From JAZDEY01 sp043808325 [NCBI: Candidatus Eiseniibacteriota bacterium] (GTDB taxonomy: Bacteria; Arandabacterota; Arandabacteria; Arandabacterales), in contig JAZDEY010000037.1 of assembly GCA_043808325.1 (NCBI GenBank), forward strand, positions 1-64,000: a stretch of DNA of 64,000 bases, written 5' to 3'. Position 1 is the first letter of the stretch; every line of letters begins with the position of its first letter. Shown one piece after another: positions 16,508 through 24,657 of this stretch. The notes beneath the pieces were generated by a model, which worked only from the letters and a program-made list of their open reading frames with translations, was not told the origin of the DNA and made no database searches. Both the position numbers and the translations under genes were made by a program.

Positions 16508-17851
16508 TCAATTCCCCTCCCCCAGGAGACCGTTCTTCTCGATGTAATCGACCTCAGCCCGAGCTATGACCCGGTTGCCCTCAGGACTTGGATGTATTGA
16601 GTCCTTGAAGTAGTAACTGGGGCCCTTCTGATTTGTCATCATTTCCTCAGCTAGTATCGGCGTGCAGTCAATAAAATGTACGCCGTTCCGCTCGCAGAAA
16701 TCGCGCAGGACCCACTGCGGGTATGCCATCGAATCGGGCAGGCCGAACTGAAAAGTAAATGGAATGTACACAACCAGCATTTCGATGCCATTGCCGGTGC
16801 ACGTCTGCCTGATATTCGAGAGGTTCTCAAGCGCCACACCCCATGCTTGCTTGAGTTCCAGCCGGTCATGGTGGTAAACCGCATCCTGCGCCTGGAGCTC
16901 CTCCATTTTCCTGGCGCCGGCCTGGAGGTCCTTTCCGAACTTCATCTTGAGGAATTTGTTCTTCAGGAACTCGTAGATAGCGCTTCGCGCTAGGACCCTA
17001 TACAAGAGGAAGTCCGAAATATTGCCTTGGTCCTTCGACTGGGCAAGCTGACCCCCGATACCATGCCCGCCGAATCGTCTCAGACGGAACATCTCGGTAA
17101 CATCGTTGAGTACGAAGCCGACTGTAACCAAATCGGGCCAGTACTTAAGGCCCTCCGTCTTCAGAAACTCACATTCCTGCCAAGTGGAATAGCCGTCGCA
17201 CGCCGCATTGAGAACCTCGACAGGTTCCTTCCTTAGCTGGTCCGCAAACGCCGCCTCCATCATAAAGGCTGACGTGCCTTCGTAAGGCAGACCGTTGCCA
17301 ATCGTCGCGGAATCGCCAAGCTGGAGAATCCTCTTGGTGCCTGGCGGCTTACCATAATCGGAATGTGGAGACCGTAGGCCCTTGCTGTTTATGACATATC
17401 GGGCCCCTCCATAGGAGTCATCCGCATTCGGTCGAAGCTTCCATCCAAGCGCCTGGTCCCGAATAAAAACCGACGTGATCTGAGCGGGGGCGTACTGTGT
17501 GCTAAGGACATTGTCGGCCGCGAAGATGAACAAAGCCAAGGCGCCTATCATGAGGATTACGTTGGTGACGGTGCGCTGGTTGGAGAGTCTGCTGAACACT
17601 CCCCATTTCCTGCAGACAGCCGCGGCCGCAATCAGCAGGCCGCCGCAAATCAGGAACCTCAGCTGAGCTCGGTGTATCAGACTAGTGGTCACCGGGCCAA
17701 GCCTGTGGTCGGGACTAAAAAGACTCAGCATATGTGTATTAACAATAGCCGACAGGATCAGCAGCAGCGCCGCGGCCAAGATCACGACGCCGAATAACAC
17801 ATTCTCCGAAACAGCAGGATCCCCAGGCTTTATGTCAGTACTGTCGCTCAT
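16508..17851 (-). CDS. Membrane-anchored SGNH/GDSL hydrolase
   Basis: A 447-residue protein with three N-terminal membrane helices (roughly residues 16-40, 65-80 and 95-115) followed by an extracytoplasmic SGNH domain. Block I is LQLGDSATIG (Ser near residue 180), block III is GFVLNDV, and block V is DSIHPSPEG with the catalytic Asp-His. Such enzymes are esterases or acyltransferases acting on polysaccharides. I prefer ATG 17851 (GAGG 6 nt upstream) to GTG 17863. It overlaps the SxtJ-like gene and is followed by DUF5989, a recurring gene order with carbamoyltransferases. Substrate is unknown. Confidence 0.85.
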   Translation of the reverse strand: MSDSTDIKPGDPAVSENVLFGVVILAAALLLILSAIVNTHMLSLFSPDHRLGPVTTSLIHRAQLRFLICGGLLIAAAAVCRKWGVFSRLSNQRTVTNVILMIGALALFIFAADNVLSTQYAPAQITSVFIRDQALGWKLRPNADDSYGGARYVINSKGLRSPHSDYGKPPGTKRILQLGDSATIGNGLPYEGTSAFMMEAAFADQLRKEPVEVLNAACDGYSTWQECEFLKTEGLKYWPDLVTVGFVLNDVTEMFRLRRFGGHGIGGQLAQSKDQGNISDFLLYRVLARSAIYEFLKNKFLKMKFGKDLQAGARKMEELQAQDAVYHHDRLELKQAWGVALENLSNIRQTCTGNGIEMLVVYIPFTFQFGLPDSMAYPQWVLRDFCERNGVHFIDCTPILAEEMMTNQKGPSYYFKDSIHPSPEGNRVIARAEVDYIEKNGLLGEGN

Positions 17852-18254
17852 AATGGTCCTCACTCAGATCCGCCGTGTCTCTTCGGCTCCAGTACGTATC
17901 CGCTCTGCTGTCGAACTTGAGATCCAGGAAGTCTTTGCCGGCAAGCCGTGCCAGCAGACCGAGCGGGGTGACCACGGCATAGAACAGAATGATCAGGATC
18001 ACCCGGGTCATCACCCAACCCATGAGGTCTGCGACCTTCATCCATCCCTTGTGCAACGGACCCAGCAGAACCGGTCGAGCGAGTCCCAGCAGGATCAACG
18101 CCGCGGAGACGACGAAAGAATAAGGATAGACCCACTTGCCCCGCCAAAGGAGTAACCCGCCGAGGACGCCAAACGCAATACCTACCGTCAAGCCGAATTT
18201 TCGCAGCTCTCTCTTCCTGCTGGTTGGCCTATTGTCTGACTCGCTGCTCATCAA
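17835..18254 (-). CDS. SxtJ-like membrane protein
   Basis: A 139-residue protein: basic N-terminus (SRKRELRKFG), three to four membrane helices (about residues 22-38, 46-62, 80-102), and an acidic, aromatic tail with RADTYWSRRD. This matches the SxtJ family, named from saxitoxin clusters and found broadly beside carbamoyltransferases. The family has no established activity. It is transcribed between the methyltransferase and the SGNH hydrolase, overlapping the latter by 17 nt. Confidence 0.8.
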   Translation of the reverse strand: MMSSESDNRPTSRKRELRKFGLTVGIAFGVLGGLLLWRGKWVYPYSFVVSAALILLGLARPVLLGPLHKGWMKVADLMGWVMTRVILIILFYAVVTPLGLLARLAGKDFLDLKFDSRADTYWSRRDTADLSEDHYERQY

Positions 18255-18282
18255 AGCCCCCGAATTAGATGATGGTAAGATA

Positions 18283-19308
18283 TCAGGCCCTTCGCCGGCC
18301 GATCATGACGAAGAAGCCGCCCTCCTTGCTTCCGGTGAACATAAGGTTACCCTGAACGAGCAGGTGATCGACCCAGCTGCCGCTCGGCTTCACTTGAAAC
18401 AGCTGCTCGTTTTGGGTGAATCTCTCAAAAGCCTTTGCCTGCGGTATGCTGCTTATGAAGTCGAATCCGGTCCTATCGAACCACCGGAGAACCTGTCCGA
18501 TCGTGTGTTTTGATTCATGGGGGTTCTTGTACTGGTCCTTGAACCAGGTCATTTTCCTGACATCGCCCACACTGACGTCTCTCAGGCGCGGGTCCAGGAA
18601 TTTCAACCTATCGTTGAGGAGATTGAACACAACCCGTCGGAAATCGGTTGTCAACCTGCCGTACGTGTTGTAAAGGCCGATAATCACGTACCCGCCTCTT
18701 TTCACAAGCTTTGCCAAGGACCGGAATCCGGCAAAAGGGTCGCCGGTGTGATGGAGGACGCCGTTGCAGATCACAAGATGAAAACTCTGCTCCCTGAAGA
18801 TCGGCCTGAAGAGGTTCATCTGGTAGAATCCGACCCTCTCAAGGCTGTTACTTCTCTGAAACTCATGGCCCAGCTTGAGTGAATTCAGGCACATGTCGGT
18901 GCCGAAGACAGTCCTGTGGGCAACACCCAGGAAGTTGCTGAGCTGGCCTGTTCCGCATCCGGCCTCGAGAACCCTGGTATTGAACGGGACCTGCTCGTTC
19001 AACAGACGCGCGAACACCCCTCTCTGAGCCTTCTGAACGAGATCCGATATGCTCTCAAACTCCTCATAGTTGGGGAAAGGGGTCTCCTCGTAGAAGGCCT
19101 TTATTCTCTCAGTCACGTCTTCTCTTGAGCCTTCCCACTGATTCGGCCAGAAGAGCAACGGTATCCCATTCTCGACCCCGAAAGCCGCGGCGCAGCCCCG
19201 GCAGACTATCCGGTCACCCTGAACGGCAAGATCCCCTCCACACCCGGGGCATGCAAAAACCTCGAGATTCTCCATCATGTGCTTCGGGATCGTCGTCTCA
19301 GCTGCCAT
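18283..19308 (-). CDS. Class I SAM-dependent methyltransferase with N-terminal zinc-ribbon
   Basis: A 341-residue protein. A Trm112-like zinc ribbon (CPGC at 20-23, CRGC at 36-39) precedes a linker and a Rossmann methyltransferase domain with motif I VLEAGCGTGQ (about 112-121), the acidic loop GTDMC and LVICNGVLHHTGDP. ATG 19308 is the likely start: AGGAG lies 10 nt upstream and the carbamoyltransferase stop 13 nt upstream; the frame starting at 19353 overlaps that gene. Context suggests methylation of a polysaccharide sugar or carbamoylated intermediate. The substrate is not determinable from sequence. Confidence 0.82.
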   Translation of the reverse strand: MAAETTIPKHMMENLEVFACPGCGGDLAVQGDRIVCRGCAAAFGVENGIPLLFWPNQWEGSREDVTERIKAFYEETPFPNYEEFESISDLVQKAQRGVFARLLNEQVPFNTRVLEAGCGTGQLSNFLGVAHRTVFGTDMCLNSLKLGHEFQRSNSLERVGFYQMNLFRPIFREQSFHLVICNGVLHHTGDPFAGFRSLAKLVKRGGYVIIGLYNTYGRLTTDFRRVVFNLLNDRLKFLDPRLRDVSVGDVRKMTWFKDQYKNPHESKHTIGQVLRWFDRTGFDFISSIPQAKAFERFTQNEQLFQVKPSGSWVDHLLVQGNLMFTGSKEGGFFVMIGRRRA

Positions 19309-19321
19309 CGCGAGTCCGCTC

Positions 19322-21139
19322 CTAGTCCAGCTCGAACTGCCGGGTCCACTCAACGTCGCCTTCCAAGGGCTTCTGCTGCTTCTTGTCTATCAGATAATTC
19401 CCCATCAGCAGATAATCCATATTGGTGCGCATGAAACAGAGGTAGGCATCTTCCGGCGTGCACACTATGGGTTCTCCACGAACGTTGAACGAAGTGTTGA
19501 TGATCACCGGGCAGCCATATTTCTCATCGAACCTCGATATCATTTTGTGATACAGAGGATTGTGTTCGTAATTGACCGTCTGGATCCGAGCCGAATGGTC
19601 CACGTGAGTGACCGCGGGAATGCTTGATCGCACCACTTTCAGCTTGTCGAGCCCCGTCCGCTTGCGATCTTCCTCCGACGATTCCTTGCGGAACTCCTTC
19701 CTTACGGGCGCTACCAGGAGCATATAGGGGCTCTCACGATCTATTTCGAAATAGTCGGACACCCTCTCCTGGGTTACCGAAGGGGCGAACGGTCGGAAAC
19801 TCTCTCGGAACTTTATCTTCAGGTTCATCGTTTCCTGCATCTTAGGCGACCTGGCGTCTCCGATGATGGACCGGCTCCCCAGGGCCCTCGGGCCGAACTC
19901 CATCCGTCCTTGAAACCACCCGACCACGTTCTCGCCGGCGATCAGATCGGCAACTCTGTCGGCGATGTCTTCATCGGGAACCAGGGTATATGGGATCTTG
20001 TTGCGCTCCAGGTAGTCCTTGATGTACGCACTGTCGAATTCCGGCCCGAGATAGGAGCCCTGCTGGAAGTCTTTCCTACCATCAGCGACTCTGCCGTTAT
20101 TTAGATACTGATACCAAACAAGCAGCGCGGCGCCCACGGCGCCACCAGCATCGCCGGCAGCAGGCTGTATCCAGATATTCTCGAAAGGCCCCTCGCGCAG
20201 TATCCGTCCGTTGCCCACGCAATTCAAGGCCACTCCGCCAGCGAGGCAGAGGTGCTTCTGTCCAGTCTCCTTATGCAGATGCCGTACCATGCGAAGCATG
20301 ATTTCTTCGGTCACCTCTTGCATGGACCTGGCCACATCCATGTGCCGCTGGGTCAAAGGCGACTCCGGGCCCCGGGGGGGCCCTCCGAACAGCCGATCGA
20401 ATTTCGCATTCGTCATGGTGAGTCCCGCACCATAGTCGAAGTACTTCATATTGACCTTGAAGGACCCATCTTCCTTAAGATCAATCAGCTCTCGCAGGAT
20501 CAAGTCCGTGCACGCGGGCTCGCCGTACGGTGCCAGTCCCATCATTTTGTACTCGCCCGAATTGACCCTGAACCCGGTGTAGTAGGTGAAAGCAGAATAG
20601 AGCAGGCCCAAGGAATGCGGAAAACATATTTCCGCCAGAATGCGGACTTTGTTATCCTTTCCGATGCCGTAAGTCGTGGTCGGCCATTCACCCACCCCGT
20701 CTATCGTCAGGAAGGCAGCCTGCTGAAACGGCGAGGGGAAGAACGCCGACGCCGCATGGGATTCGTGGTGTTCCGGGAAGAGAATCTTACCCTCGTAGCC
20801 GAGTTGGGACCTGATCAGTTCCTTTATCCATAGCTTTTGCTTTATCCACATAGGGATGGCCTTCATGAATGAGCGTATCCCCACGGGTGCATACGCCAGA
20901 TAGGTTTCCAGTATGCGCTCGAACTTGAGGAAGGGCTTATCGTAGAAAGCCACAAAATCCAGATCCTTCCCCTCCAATCCGGAGCTCTGCAAACAGAAGC
21001 GAATAGCATTCTCGGGAAATGCAGAATCATGCTTCTTGCGAGTGAATCGCTCTTCCTGAGCAGCAGACACTATCTTGCCGTCTTGTACCAGGCAGGCTGC
21101 ACTGTCATGGTAGAACGCTGAGATCCCCAGAATGTTCAT
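19322..21139 (-). CDS. Carbamoyltransferase (NodU/TobZ family)
   Basis: A 605-residue O-carbamoyltransferase. The N-terminal Kae1-like ASKHA domain starts MNILGISAFYHDSAA and contains the metal-binding HHESHAA (H124, H125, H128) and LTIDGVGEW; it makes carbamoyl-AMP from carbamoyl phosphate and ATP. The C-terminal YrdC-like carbamoyltransfer domain includes GRMEFGPRALGSRSI and NTSFNVRGEPIV. Length is standard for the family. In an exopolysaccharide island it most likely carbamoylates a sugar hydroxyl. The gene has a 5' UTR of about 410 nt with a structured leader and a terminator. Confidence 0.93.
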   Translation of the reverse strand: MNILGISAFYHDSAACLVQDGKIVSAAQEERFTRKKHDSAFPENAIRFCLQSSGLEGKDLDFVAFYDKPFLKFERILETYLAYAPVGIRSFMKAIPMWIKQKLWIKELIRSQLGYEGKILFPEHHESHAASAFFPSPFQQAAFLTIDGVGEWPTTTYGIGKDNKVRILAEICFPHSLGLLYSAFTYYTGFRVNSGEYKMMGLAPYGEPACTDLILRELIDLKEDGSFKVNMKYFDYGAGLTMTNAKFDRLFGGPPRGPESPLTQRHMDVARSMQEVTEEIMLRMVRHLHKETGQKHLCLAGGVALNCVGNGRILREGPFENIWIQPAAGDAGGAVGAALLVWYQYLNNGRVADGRKDFQQGSYLGPEFDSAYIKDYLERNKIPYTLVPDEDIADRVADLIAGENVVGWFQGRMEFGPRALGSRSIIGDARSPKMQETMNLKIKFRESFRPFAPSVTQERVSDYFEIDRESPYMLLVAPVRKEFRKESSEEDRKRTGLDKLKVVRSSIPAVTHVDHSARIQTVNYEHNPLYHKMISRFDEKYGCPVIINTSFNVRGEPIVCTPEDAYLCFMRTNMDYLLMGNYLIDKKQQKPLEGDVEWTRQFELD

Positions 21140-21375
21140 ATAACCTCTTCTTCAATGGTGCCTTACCGGCATTATCGGCAGATCGCGGCAGTCTATTGAG
21201 ATGCCAGTTCCCAGCAATGTCGCATCGCTCGGCCGCCAATCATCTCGACGGGTGTAACCTGCCAAAAACCTGTCGGCAAGCATAATCAAACCTTCGCCCG
21301 AAGTCAAACACGTCTCCATCCGAGAAGAACGGCTCAGTGATCGACCGCAGCCGGCGCCAACCTAACCCCAACCGG

Positions 21376-21415
21376 CCAAAAAAGAGCGGGAAAGAGCCAA
21401 TCGCCTCTTCCCGCT
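21376..21415 (-). terminator. Intrinsic terminator closing leader A
   Basis: On the minus strand AGCGGGAAGAG pairs across an 8-nt loop with CTCTTTCCCGCT (one bulged base), followed by CTTTTTTGG. It lies about 240 nt before the carbamoyltransferase start, so transcription from the leader promoter must read through it to express the operon. Confidence 0.85.
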
Positions 21416-21549
21416 GTATGCTCTTCTATCGTGGACCATCCGCAATGCCACAGGATACCTGCCCTCAAAAGGCTCCAAAGATGCCCTTGGGATCTTGGCG
21501 TTCCCATAGCAATCTTACTCTGGCGACTGCTCCCTTCTTTTCCATCTAC
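21376..21549 (-). ncRNA. Candidate structured leader RNA, copy A
   Basis: About 174 nt run from the promoter at 21556-21584 to an intrinsic terminator. The block AAAGAAGGGAG (21540-21530) lies 15 nt after the -10, as in copy B near 49850. TGCTATGGGA (21511-21502) pairs with TCCTGTGGCA (21455-21446), and inside it is a local hairpin, AGATCCC with GGGCATCT. The equivalent stem in copy B is conserved through base changes. The remaining 236 nt between the terminator and the carbamoyltransferase start (21140-21375) show no gene. It could be a cis-acting leader or a separate small RNA; no known riboswitch class fits by eye. Confidence 0.6.
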
Positions 21550-21555
21550 CCCTGA

Positions 21556-21584
21556 AGTATAGCACACAACTTGTGCTAAGGCAA
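21556..21584 (-). promoter_or_regulatory. Sigma-70 promoter A with dyad operator in the spacer
   Basis: Minus strand TTGCCT, a 17-nt spacer, TATACT. The spacer and first bases of the -10 form a perfect 7-bp inverted repeat, TAGCACA-AGTTG-TGTGCTA (21578-21560). The promoter before the wza operon (49866-49894) has the same layout. A repressor sitting between -35 and -10 would occlude RNA polymerase. Confidence 0.75.
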
Positions 21585-21659
21585 GCTGTTGCGCCGTTCT
21601 AGGATTCGGCTCTTGACCAAGTCGTCTCGAGGGAAAGCAAGGTGCCACGGGGAGCCCCG

Positions 21660-23183
21660 TCACCCCGACCGGGCGGAATCGCTCCGCGCCACCAACTGCC
21701 TCGCTCGGACCAGGATCCGGCGTGCCTCTCCATAGACTTTGTCCCTCTCCTCGACCGATATGATCCACGTTTTGCGGATGCAGATGTACACGATCAGGCC
21801 CACGATCGGAACCGCCAGAAGAGGCGGCATCAGCAAGACAAAGGCCAGCAGGCACGTGACCACCGTTCGCTTGGTCACGGGGAGCCCGAACCTGTGGCAC
21901 AAGGCGACAACGATACACCACATCAGAAAGTAAGACACCATTGTGGCGACTGCAGCTCCGACCATGCCCAGGCGCGGAATCAGCAGGAGGTTGAGAATGA
22001 TGGTAGCCGGCATTGCAATTGAGAACGCTATCGCGGAAACATACGTCTTCTCAATCAGGGGCGGATAGACACCAAACAACCAAACCAGTGTCGTGTAAAG
22101 GTAGAAGACTACCAAGAACGGCAGCACTCTTGCGCCCGGAGCGTAGTCGGCGCCCAGCACCACCGTTATGAACCACTTCCCGAGCACCACCAGAACCAGG
22201 CCTATCACAAGCAGGATGATCGCAGTAACCCTCAGGGCACCGTCCAGATCCTTCAGGGCCTTCTCCCTTTGACCCATCTCCCAGGTTGCGCTCAGGTGGG
22301 GGTAAACTACATTGCAGATCGCGAGTCCGACCGCAGACATGCTCTCGCTCAGGTTGACCGTGGCCGAATAGATCCCCTGATCCGACGTGTTCATCAGATG
22401 CTGAAGGCTGAACCTGTCGACATACTGAAAGATCTGAGCGAGGATCGGGGTGACCGCAAACCAGACTGTGAACCTCAGCAGACGCCGATAGAATGCGGTC
22501 TCTACTATCGCTTCGGGCACCGGCTCCACGGACCTCGCGTACCGCAGCAGTAGGGGGAGAAAAATCACCACAGCGCCAAAAGCCGAGATCACAAAACCAA
22601 GAATCCCCATGGCCGCCGACCGGGATACCACCACCAACGCAATCCCTGCAACCGCATAGATGGCAACCTGGCCGGATTCGGCCAGGCGGCCGGCTCGAAA
22701 GAGCTTCAGTCCCATAAATGTACTGGTCAGGTTTCGCAGCAGAAGGAACGCCGGTATACCCATGGCGCTAACGATAATAACGTCAGTGTGTGACGCGTTT
22801 CCGTAAATCAGTCTTGAGAAGAAAGACGGTCTGACCAGTACTACTGCGGTCAGCAGCACCGACAGGGCAATGGTAAGGACGTAGGTCTTCCTAAGGTAGG
22901 ATCGAAGTCCCCCCCTCATCGCGTAACGAGGGGCATACCTCATGAACGCTGACGGAACACCGAGGCTCGCGATCATACCCAGCAGGGGGACAAGGAAGAG
23001 GCCCAGCGTATAGATTCCGTACTCAGTGGTCCCGAGCAGTCGCGCAAAGACTATTCCCCTTGCGAACGAGACCACCCTATCGATAAACACCAGGAAAAGG
23101 ACCAAACCGATAGAGGCCGCCATCCGGTCCTTTGACAGGAACCAGCCTTGGAGTCCCTTGCTTTCCTCTGTGGAGGGCTGCAT
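21660..23183 (-). CDS. Wzx-like polysaccharide flippase
   Basis: A 507-residue integral membrane protein with about 14 predicted helices, of the MOP/polysaccharide-synthase superfamily. The N-terminal region has FARLLGTTEYGIYTLGLF, a typical Wzx/MATE helix 1-2 signature. It should flip undecaprenyl-PP-linked oligosaccharides to the periplasm for the Wzy-like polymerase at 43741-45228. It is monocistronic. ATG 23183 lies only 9 nt after a good -10, giving an almost leaderless mRNA; the internal ATG 23123, preceded by AAAGGA, is an alternative start. Confidence 0.88.
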   Translation of the reverse strand: MQPSTEESKGLQGWFLSKDRMAASIGLVLFLVFIDRVVSFARGIVFARLLGTTEYGIYTLGLFLVPLLGMIASLGVPSAFMRYAPRYAMRGGLRSYLRKTYVLTIALSVLLTAVVLVRPSFFSRLIYGNASHTDVIIVSAMGIPAFLLLRNLTSTFMGLKLFRAGRLAESGQVAIYAVAGIALVVVSRSAAMGILGFVISAFGAVVIFLPLLLRYARSVEPVPEAIVETAFYRRLLRFTVWFAVTPILAQIFQYVDRFSLQHLMNTSDQGIYSATVNLSESMSAVGLAICNVVYPHLSATWEMGQREKALKDLDGALRVTAIILLVIGLVLVVLGKWFITVVLGADYAPGARVLPFLVVFYLYTTLVWLFGVYPPLIEKTYVSAIAFSIAMPATIILNLLLIPRLGMVGAAVATMVSYFLMWCIVVALCHRFGLPVTKRTVVTCLLAFVLLMPPLLAVPIVGLIVYICIRKTWIISVEERDKVYGEARRILVRARQLVARSDSARSG

Positions 23184-23472
23184 AGATAGAGGATACTATT
23201 GATCGAAGGCGGAGGCTGTCAACATCATTCCGGCGCTTCGCGGAAATAGAACGGGGCTGCGGGAACGAGGAGGGCGAGGGTGGTGCCCGCGCCGCAGACC
23301 TTACTGCATCGAACTCGGGGCGCGCTTCGATCCTCGGGATCATCGGGCTTTACATCCGTCCCCCCCGTGTGCTACCCTTCACCTCTGGCTGGCAAGCGTG
23401 CAGTCTGCCGCGGCCCGATCGCGGCAGCGGCACGAGGCAGCGCTTCCGGGCGGGCTCGCAAGAAGGTATCGG
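23184..23472. other. Divergent intergenic region, flippase / GT4 operon
   Basis: It holds the leftward promoter at 23193-23222. Toward the rightward GT4 gene I see a Shine-Dalgarno (AAGAAGG, 6 nt before ATG 23473) but no convincing -35/-10 pair. The frame beginning at 23398 extends the GT4 by 25 basic, low-complexity residues and looks non-coding. Confidence 0.5.
23193..23222 (-). promoter_or_regulatory. Sigma-70 promoter for the flippase gene
   Basis: Minus strand TTGACA (23222-23217), an 18-nt spacer, TAGTAT (23198-23193). The flippase ATG follows 9 nt after the -10, so the predicted transcript has a 5' UTR of 0-3 nt unless the internal ATG at 23123 is used. Confidence 0.65.
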
Positions 23473-24657
23473 ATGGCAAAGCGGCAAATCGAAGCAAGCG
23501 GCAGGAAGATCAGAGTCTGCCTCGTGATTCCCAAACTGGAAATGGGTGGAGCCGAGGTCGAGGTGCTATGCCTTATCAGGCACCTGGATAAGTCCCGCTT
23601 CGACGTATCCCTGCTATGCCTTGCCTCAGGAGACTGTGAAATGGAAAGAGAGGCCCGGCAGCACCTCGAGGCCTTTGCCACGGTTGGATTCCGCTCGAGG
23701 TACTTTCCGCTGTCCTTCGCCAAAATGGTCGCCTGGCTTCGTCGTGGCAGTTATGACGTCGTTCACTGCCATTTGCCTGTCGCCGATGTGATAGGCAGAT
23801 TTGCAGGCTGGTTTGCGGGGGTCCCCGTGCTCGTCACGACGGAGCACGGGAAATACATCTGTAAGGCCTGGTACCACCTGCTCTTGGATCGCTTGCTTGA
23901 TCCCCTGACCGGCATGCGAATATGCGTGAGTCAGGACATCCTGGACATTCGCGCCCGGCGCGAGGGCACCCCTCTATCCAAGCTAGTCCGAATCCCCAAC
24001 GGTATTGAGACCATGAAGTTTAGAAGCCCCGGGAGAGACCGGGCGTCGGTAATGGCTGAGTTCGGCTGGGCGGCTCCGGATCCTTTGGTTATATCAGTGG
24101 GACGGCTCGCGCCTGAAAAGAATCATGGAGTGCTCCTCGAAGCGATTGCTCGGATTGGCCCTAGGCACCCTCAGGCGAGATGCTTGCTGGTCGGCAGCGG
24201 GCCGTGCAGCGCCGAGATTCTCGCTGAGGTCGACTCCCTGGGCCTCACGGGCCGGGTGAAGTTGGCCGGCTCCCGCAATGATGTTCCCGATCTGCTCGCG
24301 GCCGCAGACATATTTGTTCTTGCATCACTCAAGGAGGGCCTGCCGGTCTCGTTGCTCGAAGCAATGGCCGCCGGAAAGGCGGTAGTGGTCACATCGGTTG
24401 GCGGCATGCCCGAGGTAATCACTGATGGCGACAATGGGCTGGTCGTCCCTTGCGGAGACACAGACGCGCTTGCGGATGCGATCGACAGACTCCTGCGGGA
24501 CGGAGATCTCCGAAAGGCCTTTGGGGAGGCCGTGAGAGCCAAGGCTGAGAAGGAATTCGACATCCAGCACGTGGCGGATGAGATCGGGCGTGTCTACACC
24601 GACCTTTACGGGAGAAAGCGGCGGGTCAGAGGGCTACGCGACAAGGAGGCCGAATGA
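23473..24657 (+). CDS. GT4 family glycosyltransferase
   Basis: A 394-residue GT-B retaining glycosyltransferase. ATG 23473 (MAKRQIEASG) has AAGAAGG 6 nt upstream. The N-terminal domain has the glycine-rich loop LEMGGAEVEV. The C-terminal domain has VGRLAPEKNHGVLLEA and the nucleotide-sugar motif EGLPVSLLEAMAAGKAVV (EX7E). It is first of a four-gene rightward set, overlapping the deacetylase by 4 nt. Its sugar is unknown. A role in surface polysaccharide or glycoconjugate assembly follows from the neighbours. Confidence 0.9.
   Translation: MAKRQIEASGRKIRVCLVIPKLEMGGAEVEVLCLIRHLDKSRFDVSLLCLASGDCEMEREARQHLEAFATVGFRSRYFPLSFAKMVAWLRRGSYDVVHCHLPVADVIGRFAGWFAGVPVLVTTEHGKYICKAWYHLLLDRLLDPLTGMRICVSQDILDIRARREGTPLSKLVRIPNGIETMKFRSPGRDRASVMAEFGWAAPDPLVISVGRLAPEKNHGVLLEAIARIGPRHPQARCLLVGSGPCSAEILAEVDSLGLTGRVKLAGSRNDVPDLLAAADIFVLASLKEGLPVSLLEAMAAGKAVVVTSVGGMPEVITDGDNGLVVPCGDTDALADAIDRLLRDGDLRKAFGEAVRAKAEKEFDIQHVADEIGRVYTDLYGRKRRVRGLRDKEAE

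Noticed and set aside
21334-21921. 195-codon minus-strand frame covering leader A and the flippase end
   Set aside because: It crosses the flippase stop, the promoter and the terminator and has low-complexity composition. The interval is better explained as promoter plus structured leader.
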